Below are positions 8,490 to 17,307 of a stretch of DNA of 64,000 bases, in pieces. Position numbers and translations under genes: made by a program. The stretch spans positions 62,001 through 126,000 of the forward strand of contig NZ_JQMP01000003.1 in assembly GCF_000744775.1 (NCBI RefSeq), given 5' to 3'. Source of the DNA: Thermorudis peleae (lineage in GTDB: Bacteria; Chloroflexota; Chloroflexia; Thermomicrobiales; Thermomicrobiaceae). Within the stretch, counting starts at the first letter, position 1; every line of letters starts with the position of its first letter. Below the pieces are notes generated by a model, which was given only the letters and a program-made list of their open reading frames with translations, was not told the origin of the DNA and searched no databases.

Positions 8490-10379
8490 GTGCAAGCGAC
8501 GGTCTTGAACGGGCGCTACCGGCTCGAAGAGGTGATCGGCCAAGGAGGCATGGCAGTTGTCTACCGTGGCGTCGACCTCGCCCTTGGCCGGGATGTAGCG
8601 ATCAAGATTCTGCGAGGACAGTACGGCAGCGATCCGAACTTCCTGCGCCGCTTCGAGCGCGAGGCTCAGGCGGCGGCCCGGCTCAGCCATCCGAACATCG
8701 TCAGTGTCTACGACGTCGGGCACGACAACGGCGTGCACTACATCGTCATGGAGTACGTGCCGGGACAGACGCTCAAGCACCTGATCCTTCGCCATGCGCC
8801 CTTCACGGTCGATGAGGCAGTGCCTATCATCAACCAGGTCGCCGCAGCCCTCGACTATGCTCATTCGCACGGGCTTGTGCACCGCGATATCAAGCCACAG
8901 AACATTCTGGTTGACGATCAAGGCCATGTCAAAGTGACGGATTTCGGCATCGCCAAGGGGCTGACCGACGCCAGTCTCACCGAAGCCGGCGTGGGGCTCG
9001 GCACCGTGCACTACGTCTCGCCCGAGCAAGCCCGCGGCGAGCCTGCAACACCGGCGTCTGATATCTACGCGCTCGGCGTCGTCCTCTATGAGATGCTCAC
9101 CGGCCGGCTGCCCTTCGACGCGGATAACCCGATCGGCCTGGCAATGCAGCACGTGCAGGCGCCGCCCCCGCTGCCACGGCAGTTCAACCCGAATATCCCG
9201 CCGCAGGTCGAGCAAATCATCTTGCGCGCGCTCGCCAAGAATCCAATGCAACGCTTTGCTCGGGCAACTGACCTCGCGCGGGCACTCGAGCGCTGGCGCC
9301 AACTGCCGAATGATCCAGCTGCGGCGGCCTTGGCACTTGGCGGGCGCGGCGCAGCGCCGCCCGCGTGGGGAACTGTCCGCCCGCGGGGAACGCGTGCTGC
9401 ACCCCCACCCAGGATCCCGACTCGAGGCAACGAACTTGGCTGGGCGACCTGGTTAATCGGCACTGCAATCCTCATCGGCATCGTCGCGCTCGTCCTCATT
9501 GCCTTCAAACTCGTCGATCTCTCGGCGCTCTCCGGAACAAATCCCACCCCCACGCGCACTGCCGTTGCCAGCGTTGCCTCACCGACAGCAACGCCTGCAG
9601 CCACTCCAACAGAACTGGCAACGCCAACGGCGGCGCTGACACCGAGCCCGAGTCCAAGTCCAAGCCCAAGCCCAAGCCCGAGTCCAAGCCCCACACCGAC
9701 CGTCGCGGCAACGCCAACGCCGGAACTTGCGCGTGTGCCCGTCTTCGTTGGCTCGACGCTGGCGCAGGCGCAGCAGGCGGCGAAGGTCGGGAACTTCCAG
9801 CTCAACATCCAGAACGTCTATGACGACGTTGTGCCGAAAGGCGTGATTATCAAGCAAGATCCACCAGCGGGCACCGAGCTTGCCAAAGGATCGACAGTCA
9901 CAGTTTGGGTCAGTCAGGGGCCCCAGTTCATCTCCTTCCCCAAGCTCGACGTTCAGCCCTATGACCAGGCCCTGCGCCAACTGCAGAGCCTCGGCCTGAA
10001 CGTCAACCGCGTGGAGGAACCAAGCCAGACTGTCCCCGAAGGGCAAGTCATCCGCACGGATCCGCCTGGGCCGGGGCAAGTCCCCAGCGGCGGCACAGTG
10101 ACCGTCTATGTCAGCATGGGCGACAAGGTAAAGGTGCCGGACGTCTACAAGATGCCGTATCAGCAGGCGGTGCAAGTCTTGCAGAGTGCGGGACTGGTTG
10201 TTGGCTCGGTTTCACCGCAGACCTGCACCTACATTCGGACGCACGGCGCGCCAAACTTTGACTGCGCGTCCTTCCCCAACGGCGGCGTCGTCAGTGGCAC
10301 GCTCCAGTGGAACACCTGGGTACCACGCGGAGCACGCATTGACATTGCCTACTACCAGGCTACACCATCGGGCCAGTAG
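8490..10379 (+). CDS. pknB: PASTA-domain Ser/Thr protein kinase (PknB/StkP type)
   Basis: This 629-residue membrane kinase has an N-terminal kinase domain (about residues 10-270) with Lys39 in VAIKIL, the catalytic HRD at 131-133, DFG at 151-153 and a SPEQARGE activation-segment end. A juxtamembrane linker is followed by one transmembrane helix at about 316-341, then a Ser/Pro/Thr-rich extracellular spacer with an (SP)n run, and about three PASTA domains from residue 413 onward. PASTA kinases sense muropeptides and regulate cell-wall growth and division. The GTG start lies close to a GAGGAAGG site. The next gene begins 3 bases after the stop and is probably cotranscribed. The SP run is encoded by a short tandem repeat that may vary in length. 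Confidence 0.93.
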   Translation: MQATVLNGRYRLEEVIGQGGMAVVYRGVDLALGRDVAIKILRGQYGSDPNFLRRFEREAQAAARLSHPNIVSVYDVGHDNGVHYIVMEYVPGQTLKHLILRHAPFTVDEAVPIINQVAAALDYAHSHGLVHRDIKPQNILVDDQGHVKVTDFGIAKGLTDASLTEAGVGLGTVHYVSPEQARGEPATPASDIYALGVVLYEMLTGRLPFDADNPIGLAMQHVQAPPPLPRQFNPNIPPQVEQIILRALAKNPMQRFARATDLARALERWRQLPNDPAAAALALGGRGAAPPAWGTVRPRGTRAAPPPRIPTRGNELGWATWLIGTAILIGIVALVLIAFKLVDLSALSGTNPTPTRTAVASVASPTATPAATPTELATPTAALTPSPSPSPSPSPSPSPSPTPTVAATPTPELARVPVFVGSTLAQAQQAAKVGNFQLNIQNVYDDVVPKGVIIKQDPPAGTELAKGSTVTVWVSQGPQFISFPKLDVQPYDQALRQLQSLGLNVNRVEEPSQTVPEGQVIRTDPPGPGQVPSGGTVTVYVSMGDKVKVPDVYKMPYQQAVQVLQSAGLVVGSVSPQTCTYIRTHGAPNFDCASFPNGGVVSGTLQWNTWVPRGARIDIAYYQATPSGQ

Positions 10380-10382
10380 CGG

Positions 10383-11480
10383 ATGCTGTGGCGTCTGGTG
10401 ATGTTCGGCCTCGGGCTCGCTGCTGGTCTGGCCATTGTCGGTGGCGCAACGGCAGCGAACCGAGCCGACCGGATCGTCGTCAGCAACACGGGGACAACCC
10501 TCACCGCGCTTGTCCAGTTCGGCACACAGCGCATCGCCGTCGGTGGCAGTGCGACCCGCACGGGACTTGTGGAACTGCTCGATCGCACAACGCTTCCCTG
10601 GGATCGTCACCCCGTGACGCTCCTCCTCGATGCACGAAGCACGGAGCAACTCCCTGGCGTGCTCGACGCCGTTGCACGCCAGCGCATTGGGGCGATCGTG
10701 CTCCTCGGCAAGCGGGGCGACGACCCGGCGTGGGCGTTGCTTTGGCAGGCCGCAGCAGCACACCACGTGCGCATCCACGAGGTCGAGCGCTCGACCCGGG
10801 TCATCCTTGGCCAGCGGCATCCGGCTGTGCTGCTGGTGACCCAAGGGAAAGGGCAGCTGAGCGGGCTCCGCATCTGGACAGGCCGGCTCTCGTGCCTCCT
10901 TGCAACATCTGGCACGGCGAGGCCGACAGCGGCTCGGCCAGAAGCATGCCTGATTGACCTGAGTGGACGCGTCCAGACACCGGCGCGACTGCTCGTGCGG
11001 CCAGCGCCGCGCACGCCTGACACCGCGCCGCCGCCGGGCCAGCAGCGCGTGACCGTGCGCACCGGCATGCGGGTGACGTTGCAGCTCGCTCACGCGCAGG
11101 TACGTGTCCCCCGGTCAGCGCTCGACGCGGCCGCGGCGCCGCCAGGTCGTTCGATGCCAGCGCAGCCTACCCGCGCAGGTCACGCAGCATCTGCTCATAC
11201 TGCTCACGCGTCAGCTCACCGCGGGCATAGCGTTCCTGCAGGATGGCAATGGCCTGCGATGACGGCTGGGATTGGCTCGGTCGCGTCAGGCGCTGGATTG
11301 CCCAGGCGATCAGGACGAGCACACCGAGGAAGACGGCAAACCGCCCTGCCACGATCAGCACGAACCACCAATTCCAGACCGGCCCAACGCGATACCATGG
11401 CACGAGCGGGCCGTGGAATCGCAACATCGGCTCATGCCCCACGACGAAACGCGGCAGAGAGAGCAGCACGACCCCGATGA
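10383..11480 (+). CDS. Exported protein with a degenerate ComEC-type metallo-beta-lactamase-like fold
   Basis: This gene starts 3 bases after the PASTA kinase. Residues 1-25 form a signal or membrane segment (LVMFGLGLAAGLAIVGGATAA). The following ~180 residues show the strand pattern of the ComEC C-terminal MBL domain: VVSNTGTTLTALVQFG, then a RTGLVELLDRTTLPWD stretch, then LLLDARSTEQLPGVL where active enzymes carry the THPHxDH metal motif. The metal ligands are absent, so it is probably non-catalytic; this fold call is inference. After about residue 255 the frame continues as an Ala/Arg-rich tail lying antisense to the convergent SHOCT-domain gene for over 300 bases. The true C terminus may be shorter or frameshifted. 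Coupling to the kinase suggests a cell-envelope role. Confidence 0.6.
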   Translation: MLWRLVMFGLGLAAGLAIVGGATAANRADRIVVSNTGTTLTALVQFGTQRIAVGGSATRTGLVELLDRTTLPWDRHPVTLLLDARSTEQLPGVLDAVARQRIGAIVLLGKRGDDPAWALLWQAAAAHHVRIHEVERSTRVILGQRHPAVLLVTQGKGQLSGLRIWTGRLSCLLATSGTARPTAARPEACLIDLSGRVQTPARLLVRPAPRTPDTAPPPGQQRVTVRTGMRVTLQLAHAQVRVPRSALDAAAAPPGRSMPAQPTRAGHAASAHTAHASAHRGHSVPAGWQWPAMTAGIGSVASGAGLPRRSGRAHRGRRQTALPRSARTTNSRPAQRDTMARAGRGIATSAHAPRRNAAERAARPR

Positions 11481-11526
11481 TGATCAGCAGGATGCCAGCA
11501 AGGCCGAGCGAGTTCGCGCGTTGCAT
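11167..11526 (-). CDS. Small membrane protein with C-terminal SHOCT domain
   Basis: This is a 119-residue protein with two transmembrane helices (about residues 9-25, LGLAGILLIIIGVVLL, and 54-76, WWFVLIVAGRFAVFLGVLVL). A C-terminal SHOCT motif follows (LQERYARGELTREQYEQML), a short helical domain found at the ends of many bacterial membrane proteins. The start is supported by GGTGGAGGT just upstream. It is convergent with the gene after pknB and its coding region overlaps that gene's open tail. No specific function is known for such proteins. Confidence 0.8.
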   Translation of the reverse strand: MQRANSLGLAGILLIIIGVVLLSLPRFVVGHEPMLRFHGPLVPWYRVGPVWNWWFVLIVAGRFAVFLGVLVLIAWAIQRLTRPSQSQPSSQAIAILQERYARGELTREQYEQMLRDLRG

Positions 11527-11738
11527 CGTGCACCTCCACCAGCAGTGCTTCTCCCTGTGACGATACTGAGCACGGCGCACACTGACAAGCCGGATTGCTC
11601 TTCCCCAACCCACGGTCAGGCAGTGAGGCGCGGCCAGCCCGTCATCCTACGCTGAGATACGCACTCATCCACCCCTTCCTGGAAGCGAAGAGAAAGAATC
11701 CTGGCACAATAGGGGAGAAGGCATGAAGGGAGCAGGCA

Positions 11739-12521
11739 ATGGCTGAAGAGCCCGTGTTGCTACAGGCCCGCGATGGCGACGTCGTCACCCTCACGCTGAA
11801 CCGCCCCCAGGCCCGAAACGCCCTCAGCCGCGCTCTCGCCGAGGCCCTCCGCACGGCCGCCGAGGCGTTGGCCGCCGACCACACAGTTCGGGCGGTGCTG
11901 GTGCGCGGCGTGCCGCCCGCGTTCTGCGCTGGCGCCGACCTGCGCGAACGCCTCGATCTCCCGCCCGACGCCCTCACCGCCCACACGCAGGCTGTCCGTG
12001 CCGCCGTCGAGGCTGTCGCACAGCTGCCGATGCCGACTATCGCCGTCATCGCTGGCCCGTGCCTGGCTGGCGGACTCGAACTTGCGCTGGCCTGCGACGT
12101 GCGCTTCGCCAGCACGACCGCGACGTTCGGCCTGCCGGAGGTTCGCCGCGGCATTTTCCCGGCTGCTGGCGGCATCATCCGCCTGCCGGCCGTTGTCGGG
12201 CCGTCGCGCGCGGCTGACCTGATCCTCAGCGGGCGCATCATCGACGCGGAGGAAGCCTTCCGTATCGGCCTCATCGATCGGCTCTGCCCGCCAGAGGCAC
12301 TCGAGGACGCGGTTGCCAGCTACCTCGCCGAGCTTGCGCAGACCGCGCCGCTCGCTGTCCGCGCAGCGAAGGCCGCGCTCGCTGCTGCTCGCCCAGCCCT
12401 TTCGCCCGAGGCGCTGGCCACGATCGATCAGCTCCGCGCCGCTCTCGACGCGACTGAGGACTACCAGGAAGGGCTGCGGGCCTTCCGCGAGCGCCGTCCC
12501 CCGCGCTTCACCGGGCGCTAA
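11739..12521 (+). CDS. Enoyl-CoA hydratase/isomerase (crotonase family)
   Basis: This 260-residue protein has typical crotonase length. It contains the CoA-binding and oxyanion-hole regions (PPAFCAGADLRE near 64-75 and IAGPCLAGGLELALACD near 102-118), the LPEVRRGIFP segment carrying a glutamate in the catalytic region, and a C-terminal helical trimerisation section ending in a basic REERRPP-like tail. It should hydrate trans-enoyl-CoA, or isomerise or hydrolyse a related acyl-CoA, in the cytoplasm. No beta-oxidation partner is adjacent, so the pathway is open. GAAGGGAGCAGGC precedes the ATG. Confidence 0.9.
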   Translation: MAEEPVLLQARDGDVVTLTLNRPQARNALSRALAEALRTAAEALAADHTVRAVLVRGVPPAFCAGADLRERLDLPPDALTAHTQAVRAAVEAVAQLPMPTIAVIAGPCLAGGLELALACDVRFASTTATFGLPEVRRGIFPAAGGIIRLPAVVGPSRAADLILSGRIIDAEEAFRIGLIDRLCPPEALEDAVASYLAELAQTAPLAVRAAKAALAAARPALSPEALATIDQLRAALDATEDYQEGLRAFRERRPPRFTGR

Positions 12522-12635
12522 GTGTGGGGGCGCGCCAGCGTCATGCTCGGGCTTCCCGCAACGCCACGGCACGGGTCGTTCACACAGGCGTGGCGATGCC
12601 GTGTCTGGGATATGGGTACGCCTGCTCCGCGCTGC

Positions 12636-13472
12636 CTACTGCGGCGACGCGTCTGGCGTTGACCCAGAAGACGGGGTGGCTGGAGGGATCTGCACCGAAT
12701 GGGGCGGCACGATTACGACGGTCGGCAGGCCAGCAAGGCCGCCAGAGCTGCCCCCAATGGGTGTCGCTGGCGGCATGGTGGCTGGGACTGAGCCGGGCGG
12801 CGGAGCAGTCGCTTGCGGCGTCGGGGAGACAACAGCGCCGGATGACGTTGCCGACCCCTCGGGCGTGCCGGTGGTACGCACAGGCGGGTTCATCACGCCG
12901 CCGGGGCTAGCGTTGCCCGCGCCTGACGTCGTCGAGTCGACGACAAGCTGGTGTGTCGTGCCATTGACGATGAGCTGATATTCCCCAGCCTCGAGCGGCC
13001 CCAGCGCGACCGTCACCGTTGTTTCGCGCACGACCTGAGCACAGATCGCATCAGCCGGGCGCTGGCCTACGAGCGTGACGGTGATGCGCGTGCCTTGCCG
13101 CTCGACGCGGGGCGCCGCTGGGGTGGTGCAGGCGTCAGGCAGGAGCACGCGCACCAGGAGAGTAACCGGCTGCCCGGGTGCCACCGGCTCGGGGGTGACC
13201 GCAAGCACCTGGAGCAGTGGTGCTGTTGCATCTGGCGTGGCCGGTGATGATGCGTCTGGCGTCGTCGGTGGCGTTGCGTCTGGGGTAGCAGATGGGGTGG
13301 TCATTGTTGTCCCTCCGCGTGGTGCAGCGAGCACGCCGACGACCGCCACGCCGAGGATGACGGCCACCAGCGTGGCGAGCCCGAAGAAGAGCAGGCGTTC
13401 GGCCCGACGGGGCGACGGCGCATCTGCTTCGGGCGGCAGACCGGCTGGTCGATCCGGGCGAGACTGCGACAC
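12636..13472 (-). CDS. Single-pass membrane protein of unknown function, Thr/Pro/Ala-rich
   Basis: This 278-residue protein is not recognised as a named family. A short cytoplasmic N terminus rich in Pro and Arg is followed by a transmembrane helix at about 28-49 (LLFFGLATLVAVILGVAVVG). A low-complexity T/P/D/A linker comes next (TPDATPPTTPDASSPATPD). About 100 residues of beta-rich sequence containing two Cys (DACTTPA and DAICAQ, possibly disulfide-linked) follow, then another T/P/S/G-rich tail. The layout suggests an extracytoplasmic domain anchored by an uncleaved helix. The GTG start has AAGGAG at a 7-base spacing. It is divergent from the MBL hydrolase gene. Confidence 0.65.
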   Translation of the reverse strand: MSQSRPDRPAGLPPEADAPSPRRAERLLFFGLATLVAVILGVAVVGVLAAPRGGTTMTTPSATPDATPPTTPDASSPATPDATAPLLQVLAVTPEPVAPGQPVTLLVRVLLPDACTTPAAPRVERQGTRITVTLVGQRPADAICAQVVRETTVTVALGPLEAGEYQLIVNGTTHQLVVDSTTSGAGNASPGGVMNPPVRTTGTPEGSATSSGAVVSPTPQATAPPPGSVPATMPPATPIGGSSGGLAGLPTVVIVPPHSVQIPPATPSSGSTPDASPQ

Positions 13473-13616
13473 CGGCGGCTCCTTCTACATCCACATCCCT
13501 CTTGTTGGGTAAAACGACGGCAGGCGACGATGAGTTCCCGCACCATCGCCTACAATCATGGTCGGCAGCACCGATCGTATGCAGGAGAGGCCCGGAGCCA
13601 GGCAAAGGAGGGCATG

Positions 13617-14483
13617 ATGGCAGGGCAAACACTCACGGTTGGGCCGTTTCAGGTGACCCCACTCGTTGATGCTGAGGGCGGCTTCTTCCCGCTCTCCGTC
13701 GTCTTTCCCCACGACACGCCGCGTGTCGCCGCCTTCCGTGAGGCCTACCCCGGCTCGTTCGCCGATCCCGAGACGCTCTACACGTTTGTCCGCTGCTATC
13801 TTGTTCGGACGCCGACGCAGCTGATTCTGGTCGACGGTGGGATTGGGCCGGGGCCGGTGCCGCTGTTCGGCAACAGCCGTGGACAGTTGCTCACTGCGCT
13901 GGCGGCCGAGGGCGTCACGCCAAACGCCATTGACCTCGTCTACTTCACGCATCTCCACCCTGACCACGCCGGGTGGGCAGTCGGCCCTGACGGACGGCCG
14001 ACGTTTCCGCGCGCCCGCTACGTCGCGACCCGGACAGACTGGGAGACGTTTCAGCAGCCAGCGGTCAAGGAGGCGATGGACGCTTTGGTCGCGTACCTCG
14101 ATCAGGCGGTCTACCCGCTCGCGCGCCTGGGCGTACTGGAACTGGTCGACGGTGAGGCTGAGCTTGCACCTGGCATCCGCGTCTGGCCGACGCCTGGGCA
14201 CACAACCGGTCATGCCAGCCTGCTGCTCCAGGCCGAGGACACGACGGCGGCGATCCTCGGCGATGTCTACACGCATCCCGCGCAGGTACGACATCCCGAC
14301 ATTGCCGCCGCCTTCGACATGGACGCCGCAACAGCGCAGGCAACGCGTGAACGCGTCAATGCGTGGGCCGCGGAGACCGGTGCAATCGTGACCGTCACAC
14401 ACTTCCCGCAGCCGGGCGGCTTCGGCCGGATCGTGCGCGAGGGCGAGGTGTTTCGCTGGGAGCCGTTGCCAGCGCTACGTTGA
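13617..14483 (+). CDS. MBL-fold metallohydrolase (lactonase/GloB-like)
   Basis: This 288-residue protein has the metallo-beta-lactamase metal signature HLHPDHAGW at about residues 115-123. Further ligands lie in PGHTTGHASLLL (near 193-204) and the IVTVTHFPQPGGF segment. The N-terminal half (VTPLVDAEGGFFPLS, YTFVRCYLVRTPTQLILVDGG) matches the family of AHL-lactonase-like and related hydrolases, whose substrates vary widely. The start follows AGGAGGG with a 4-5 base gap; an ATG immediately upstream is the alternative. The catalytic fold is certain, the substrate unknown. Confidence 0.85.
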   Translation: MAGQTLTVGPFQVTPLVDAEGGFFPLSVVFPHDTPRVAAFREAYPGSFADPETLYTFVRCYLVRTPTQLILVDGGIGPGPVPLFGNSRGQLLTALAAEGVTPNAIDLVYFTHLHPDHAGWAVGPDGRPTFPRARYVATRTDWETFQQPAVKEAMDALVAYLDQAVYPLARLGVLELVDGEAELAPGIRVWPTPGHTTGHASLLLQAEDTTAAILGDVYTHPAQVRHPDIAAAFDMDAATAQATRERVNAWAAETGAIVTVTHFPQPGGFGRIVREGEVFRWEPLPALR

Positions 14484-15081
14484 CGCCACCGGTGGCCAGA
14501 GCACTTCCCTGCCGTGAGCAGCCGACTGCGTGCGCAACGGTGCAGCGAGCACAGGCAGGGCAGCCAACGTTACTGAGATGAGCGCGCCGGTGGAACCAGA
14601 GCCAGAGCCAGTGTAGGGCTGCACGACGCTGGCACGTTCGCTGGGCGGATCGCGTGATCTGGTGCGGTGCCCGCGGTGGCGCGACGCCTCGCGGGCACTC
14701 GGCGCAACGTATCAGCGCAGGCAGAGCGCAGCCCAGATCGGCGGCCGCGTGCTCGAGTGCCATCCCCCTGTCGTGGACAACACGATGCAACACCTGTTGG
14801 GGACGCTGCTGCGGCATCCCAATCTTTCAGCAGTACAGGCAAAAACCGGGGCCAGTGCATCTGGCCCCAGCAGACCACGGCCGCGGTCAGGATTCAGCTG
14901 ATGACAGGCACGCCCGGGCAGAGCGGGAGATCATCACGGAGCTGAGCATGCGTCCCCACCAGGCCCTGGCCTGCGACCGGATTTGATGACCTTACCCCGG
15001 CGCGCCGACCATGGAGAAACTGTGAGGATATCGATCAGGTTTCAGCAAGGCAACCACCCGTGTGGGGGCGATGCGTGATGC
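14484..15081. other. Intergenic stretch without a recognisable gene
   Basis: About 600 bases between the MBL hydrolase and the next minus-strand gene. Short open frames exist on both strands, but none has a ribosome-binding site plus protein-like composition. A clean 8-bp stem-loop (GGGGCCAG / CTGGCCCC, 14848-14868) without a T-run is the only structured element seen. Confidence 0.5.
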
Positions 15082-15768
15082 TCAGCCCCATTCGTCCTCT
15101 TCTTCGCGGAGTTCCCGGTTGAGGAAGACCAGGGACACCGCCTCCTGGCTCAGGGAGATGATGTCATGGGAGCGGCCTGTCCAGACGACCTGGCCCCACT
15201 CGTTGAGGGCGAGGCCGATCAGTTCACCGGGCCGTCCGGGCCAGCTCACGAGGTGACCTGCCCCGCGCTGCCCGTTCCAGGCCAGCTCCCGGATCTCCGG
15301 GATTAGGGTCAGGAGGCCGCGGAGAACCTCGAGATCAGTCACGTCATCCTGACCGGAGAACTGATCCGGATCGGCCAGGGACGGCTGGGAACCCGGCCCA
15401 GCCCTGGAACTGGACTGGGACGGTGTCCATCCGACGAGGTAGGAGGGAGACCACAGCTCCGGCTCCGGCGACTGCGGCGCCCTAGCCCACCACCCGGTCT
15501 GCTGCGGGATTCTGAGGAGCGGGGCGAGATAGCGCCGGTCGCTGATCCGGGCGATGAAAGACTGGACCAGTTCGAGGAGTGGCGTCGCCCCACCATCTTC
15601 CGGAATATGGAAGGACCAGGTCACCAACCCCTTGAGGACGGAGAGTGCGAGCTCGGGAGACTCGTCGAGCCGGTCCCAGTCGATAATCAGGCATTGCTCA
15701 TCCGGATCAGGCGGGTCGACCCGGACATCGACCCACCCGCCTTCCATGTCGACCAGGATTCGTCTCAT
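15082..15768 (-). CDS. Hypothetical protein, possible immunity- or scaffold-type cytosolic protein
   Basis: This 228-residue acidic soluble protein is not recognised. The gene is real by several signs: a strong AGGAGGTGA ribosome-binding site, a promoter-like TTGAAA-N17-TATACT about 130 bases upstream, and even composition. It starts with RRILVDMEGGWVDVRVDPPD and has a hydrophobic core around ALSVLKGLVTWSFHIPE. A low-complexity S/G/P stretch sits in the middle, and it ends with a WTGRSHDIISLSQEAVSLVF-like section and an acidic tail REEEDEWG. No membrane segment, signal peptide or metal motif is visible. It stands alone, with long non-coding flanks on both sides. Confidence 0.65.
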   Translation of the reverse strand: MRRILVDMEGGWVDVRVDPPDPDEQCLIIDWDRLDESPELALSVLKGLVTWSFHIPEDGGATPLLELVQSFIARISDRRYLAPLLRIPQQTGWWARAPQSPEPELWSPSYLVGWTPSQSSSRAGPGSQPSLADPDQFSGQDDVTDLEVLRGLLTLIPEIRELAWNGQRGAGHLVSWPGRPGELIGLALNEWGQVVWTGRSHDIISLSQEAVSLVFLNRELREEEDEWG

Positions 15769-16230
15769 CGGTCACCTCCTATCGTGGCTATTGCGGACCA
15801 TCCTGGCCTGGCAGGTTTGTGATCATGGCGGGCATGGGAGAGCCCAAGGGATTGCGCATGGCAATCGCGCGGGACGTGAGCACTAAGCGCTATGAACTCG
15901 CTAAGTATACAGAAAAGCATTTCAGGTTTCAACCTCACACCGGCGTGAGCGTTTCGCCCATGCCAGCAAGAACTCGGCAATGATTCAACCTAGCAGCAGG
16001 GTTGAGGGAAGGACCAACGTTGATCTGGCGTTGTGCTGGCGCCAGCATGAACGACCAGTTGCCAGGTGCCTGCGCCGCATGCTGGTCGAGCGCTGCAGCA
16101 CACACCAGTGCGCGAGGCATTTGCCTGGCAACCACAAGCGTTCCTGGCTTCAGGCAATCAGCCGGCCTTCGCGTGCACCGCGCTCGCGTGCCGCAGCGGC
16201 ACTGGACGCGGATGGTGGGAAACTTCTGGA
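15769..16230. other. Non-coding stretch carrying the upstream gene's promoter
   Basis: About 460 bases with no convincing gene. The left part carries the promoter of the preceding minus-strand gene. Between 16000 and 16200 short frames overlap in several phases, none with a ribosome-binding site or recognisable motif. This could be the remnant of a decayed gene. Confidence 0.45.
15904..15932 (-). promoter_or_regulatory. Sigma-A-type promoter TTGAAA-N17-TATACT
   Basis: Read on the minus strand, a -35 TTGAAA (15927-15932) and a -10 TATACT (15904-15909) are separated by exactly 17 bases. They point at the hypothetical gene whose start lies about 130 bases downstream. This is one of the more AT-rich spots of the region. 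Confidence 0.65.
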
Positions 16231-17307
16231 TCAGTGATTGCTCGCTGGCTCGGCATCGGGGAACGGTTCAGCGATCGGAGCCGTTTCCGTAAGGAGTCCG
16301 CGCTCAGCCAGGTTCCGGAGCAGTAGGGAGAAATAGATGAAGCCAGCGAAGGAGCGCCACGGCGCCAGCAAGGCAGCGAGGCGATCATAGTCCAGCGTGC
16401 CTTCGACGTCGAGCCAACGTTGCACGTTCCGTCGCGCGCCGACGTCGTCACCGGGGAAGATGTGCGTGCGGCCAAGCCCGCGCAACAGCACGTATTCAGC
16501 CGACCACCGGCCGATCCCTCGCACCGTACGCAGGAGCGCGATAGCTTGGTCGTCGGGCAGCGTCTCAAGCTTGTCGAGCGCGCCTGCCAGCACAGCACGC
16601 GCTGCCTCGACAACGGCCTGCCCTTTCTGACGGCTGAACGAAAGCGGCCGAAAATCCTCGGGAGCGCACGCTGCAATGCGATCCGGCGGCGGAAACGCCC
16701 GGGGAGCTGGCTCGCCAGATGGGGGAGCTGTTTCGTAAAAAACTGGCACACCGAACGTCTGCACAAACCGGTTGAGCAGCGTGATGCCGAAGGACAGCGT
16801 GACCTGCTGGCAGACAATTGCATTCACCAGCGCCTCGAAAAGCGAGGGATAGCGTGTGGGCCTGGCGCCGCGGAACTGCATCACCAGCGGGCCGAGCTTC
16901 GGATCGCGCGCGGCGAGGGCCAAGAACGGCTCGAGGTCAACATCCATGCCAAGCGTGCGCGTCAACCACGCCGTCGCTGCCGGGATGGCCTCGGGGCTGG
17001 CGCCGCTGAGCTGGACGGACAACACCGGATCGTCGACCGAGCCGACCTGCCGCACCGCCAGCTCAACGGGCCAGCATGCCGGTTGCTGTTCCATCACCGG
17101 CGCTGTCGTGGGACATGCCTCGCTCGGCCGGGAGCGGCCATCGCCTGCTGCGGCAGCGCGTGGAAGCAGCAGCGCCCGGCGATAGGTCGTACCGTCCCAC
17201 CGATCAAGCTGGTTCTCGGGCCGACGGCGCAGGATCCACACCGTTGCGTCGAGTCGAAACGGTGCACGGGGGCGCAGTGTGAAGGTCACACGAGGCACCG
17301 CTGTCAT
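16231..17307 (-). CDS. DNA-3-methyladenine glycosylase II-like (AlkA/HhH-GPD)
   Basis: This 358-residue base-excision enzyme has an N-terminal AlkA-like beta domain and a C-terminal helical HhH-GPD domain. The latter starts near FEALVNAIVCQQVTLSFG, where the QQ pair is typical. The hairpin motif is VRGIGRWSAEYVLLRGLGR, and the catalytic aspartate lies in IFPGDDVGARR (Asp287/288). WRSFAGFIYFSLLLR mirrors the AlkA C-terminal WRSYA... segment. The protein is longer than E. coli AlkA, mostly in the N-terminal half. It should excise alkylated purines. Its ATG overlaps the stop of the upstream AhpD-like gene, so the two are translationally coupled. Confidence 0.88.
   Translation of the reverse strand: MTAVPRVTFTLRPRAPFRLDATVWILRRRPENQLDRWDGTTYRRALLLPRAAAAGDGRSRPSEACPTTAPVMEQQPACWPVELAVRQVGSVDDPVLSVQLSGASPEAIPAATAWLTRTLGMDVDLEPFLALAARDPKLGPLVMQFRGARPTRYPSLFEALVNAIVCQQVTLSFGITLLNRFVQTFGVPVFYETAPPSGEPAPRAFPPPDRIAACAPEDFRPLSFSRQKGQAVVEAARAVLAGALDKLETLPDDQAIALLRTVRGIGRWSAEYVLLRGLGRTHIFPGDDVGARRNVQRWLDVEGTLDYDRLAALLAPWRSFAGFIYFSLLLRNLAERGLLTETAPIAEPFPDAEPASNH

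Noticed and set aside
9649-9696. Possible minisatellite in the kinase gene
   Set aside because: It is a coding run of alternating Ser and Pro codons in the extracellular linker, common in PASTA kinases. It is noted within the gene entry rather than as a separate element.
14848-14868. Stem-loop GGGGCCAG / CTGGCCCC as a terminator
   Set aside because: There is no T-run, and it lies 365 bases after the nearest upstream gene, so it cannot be tied to a transcript.
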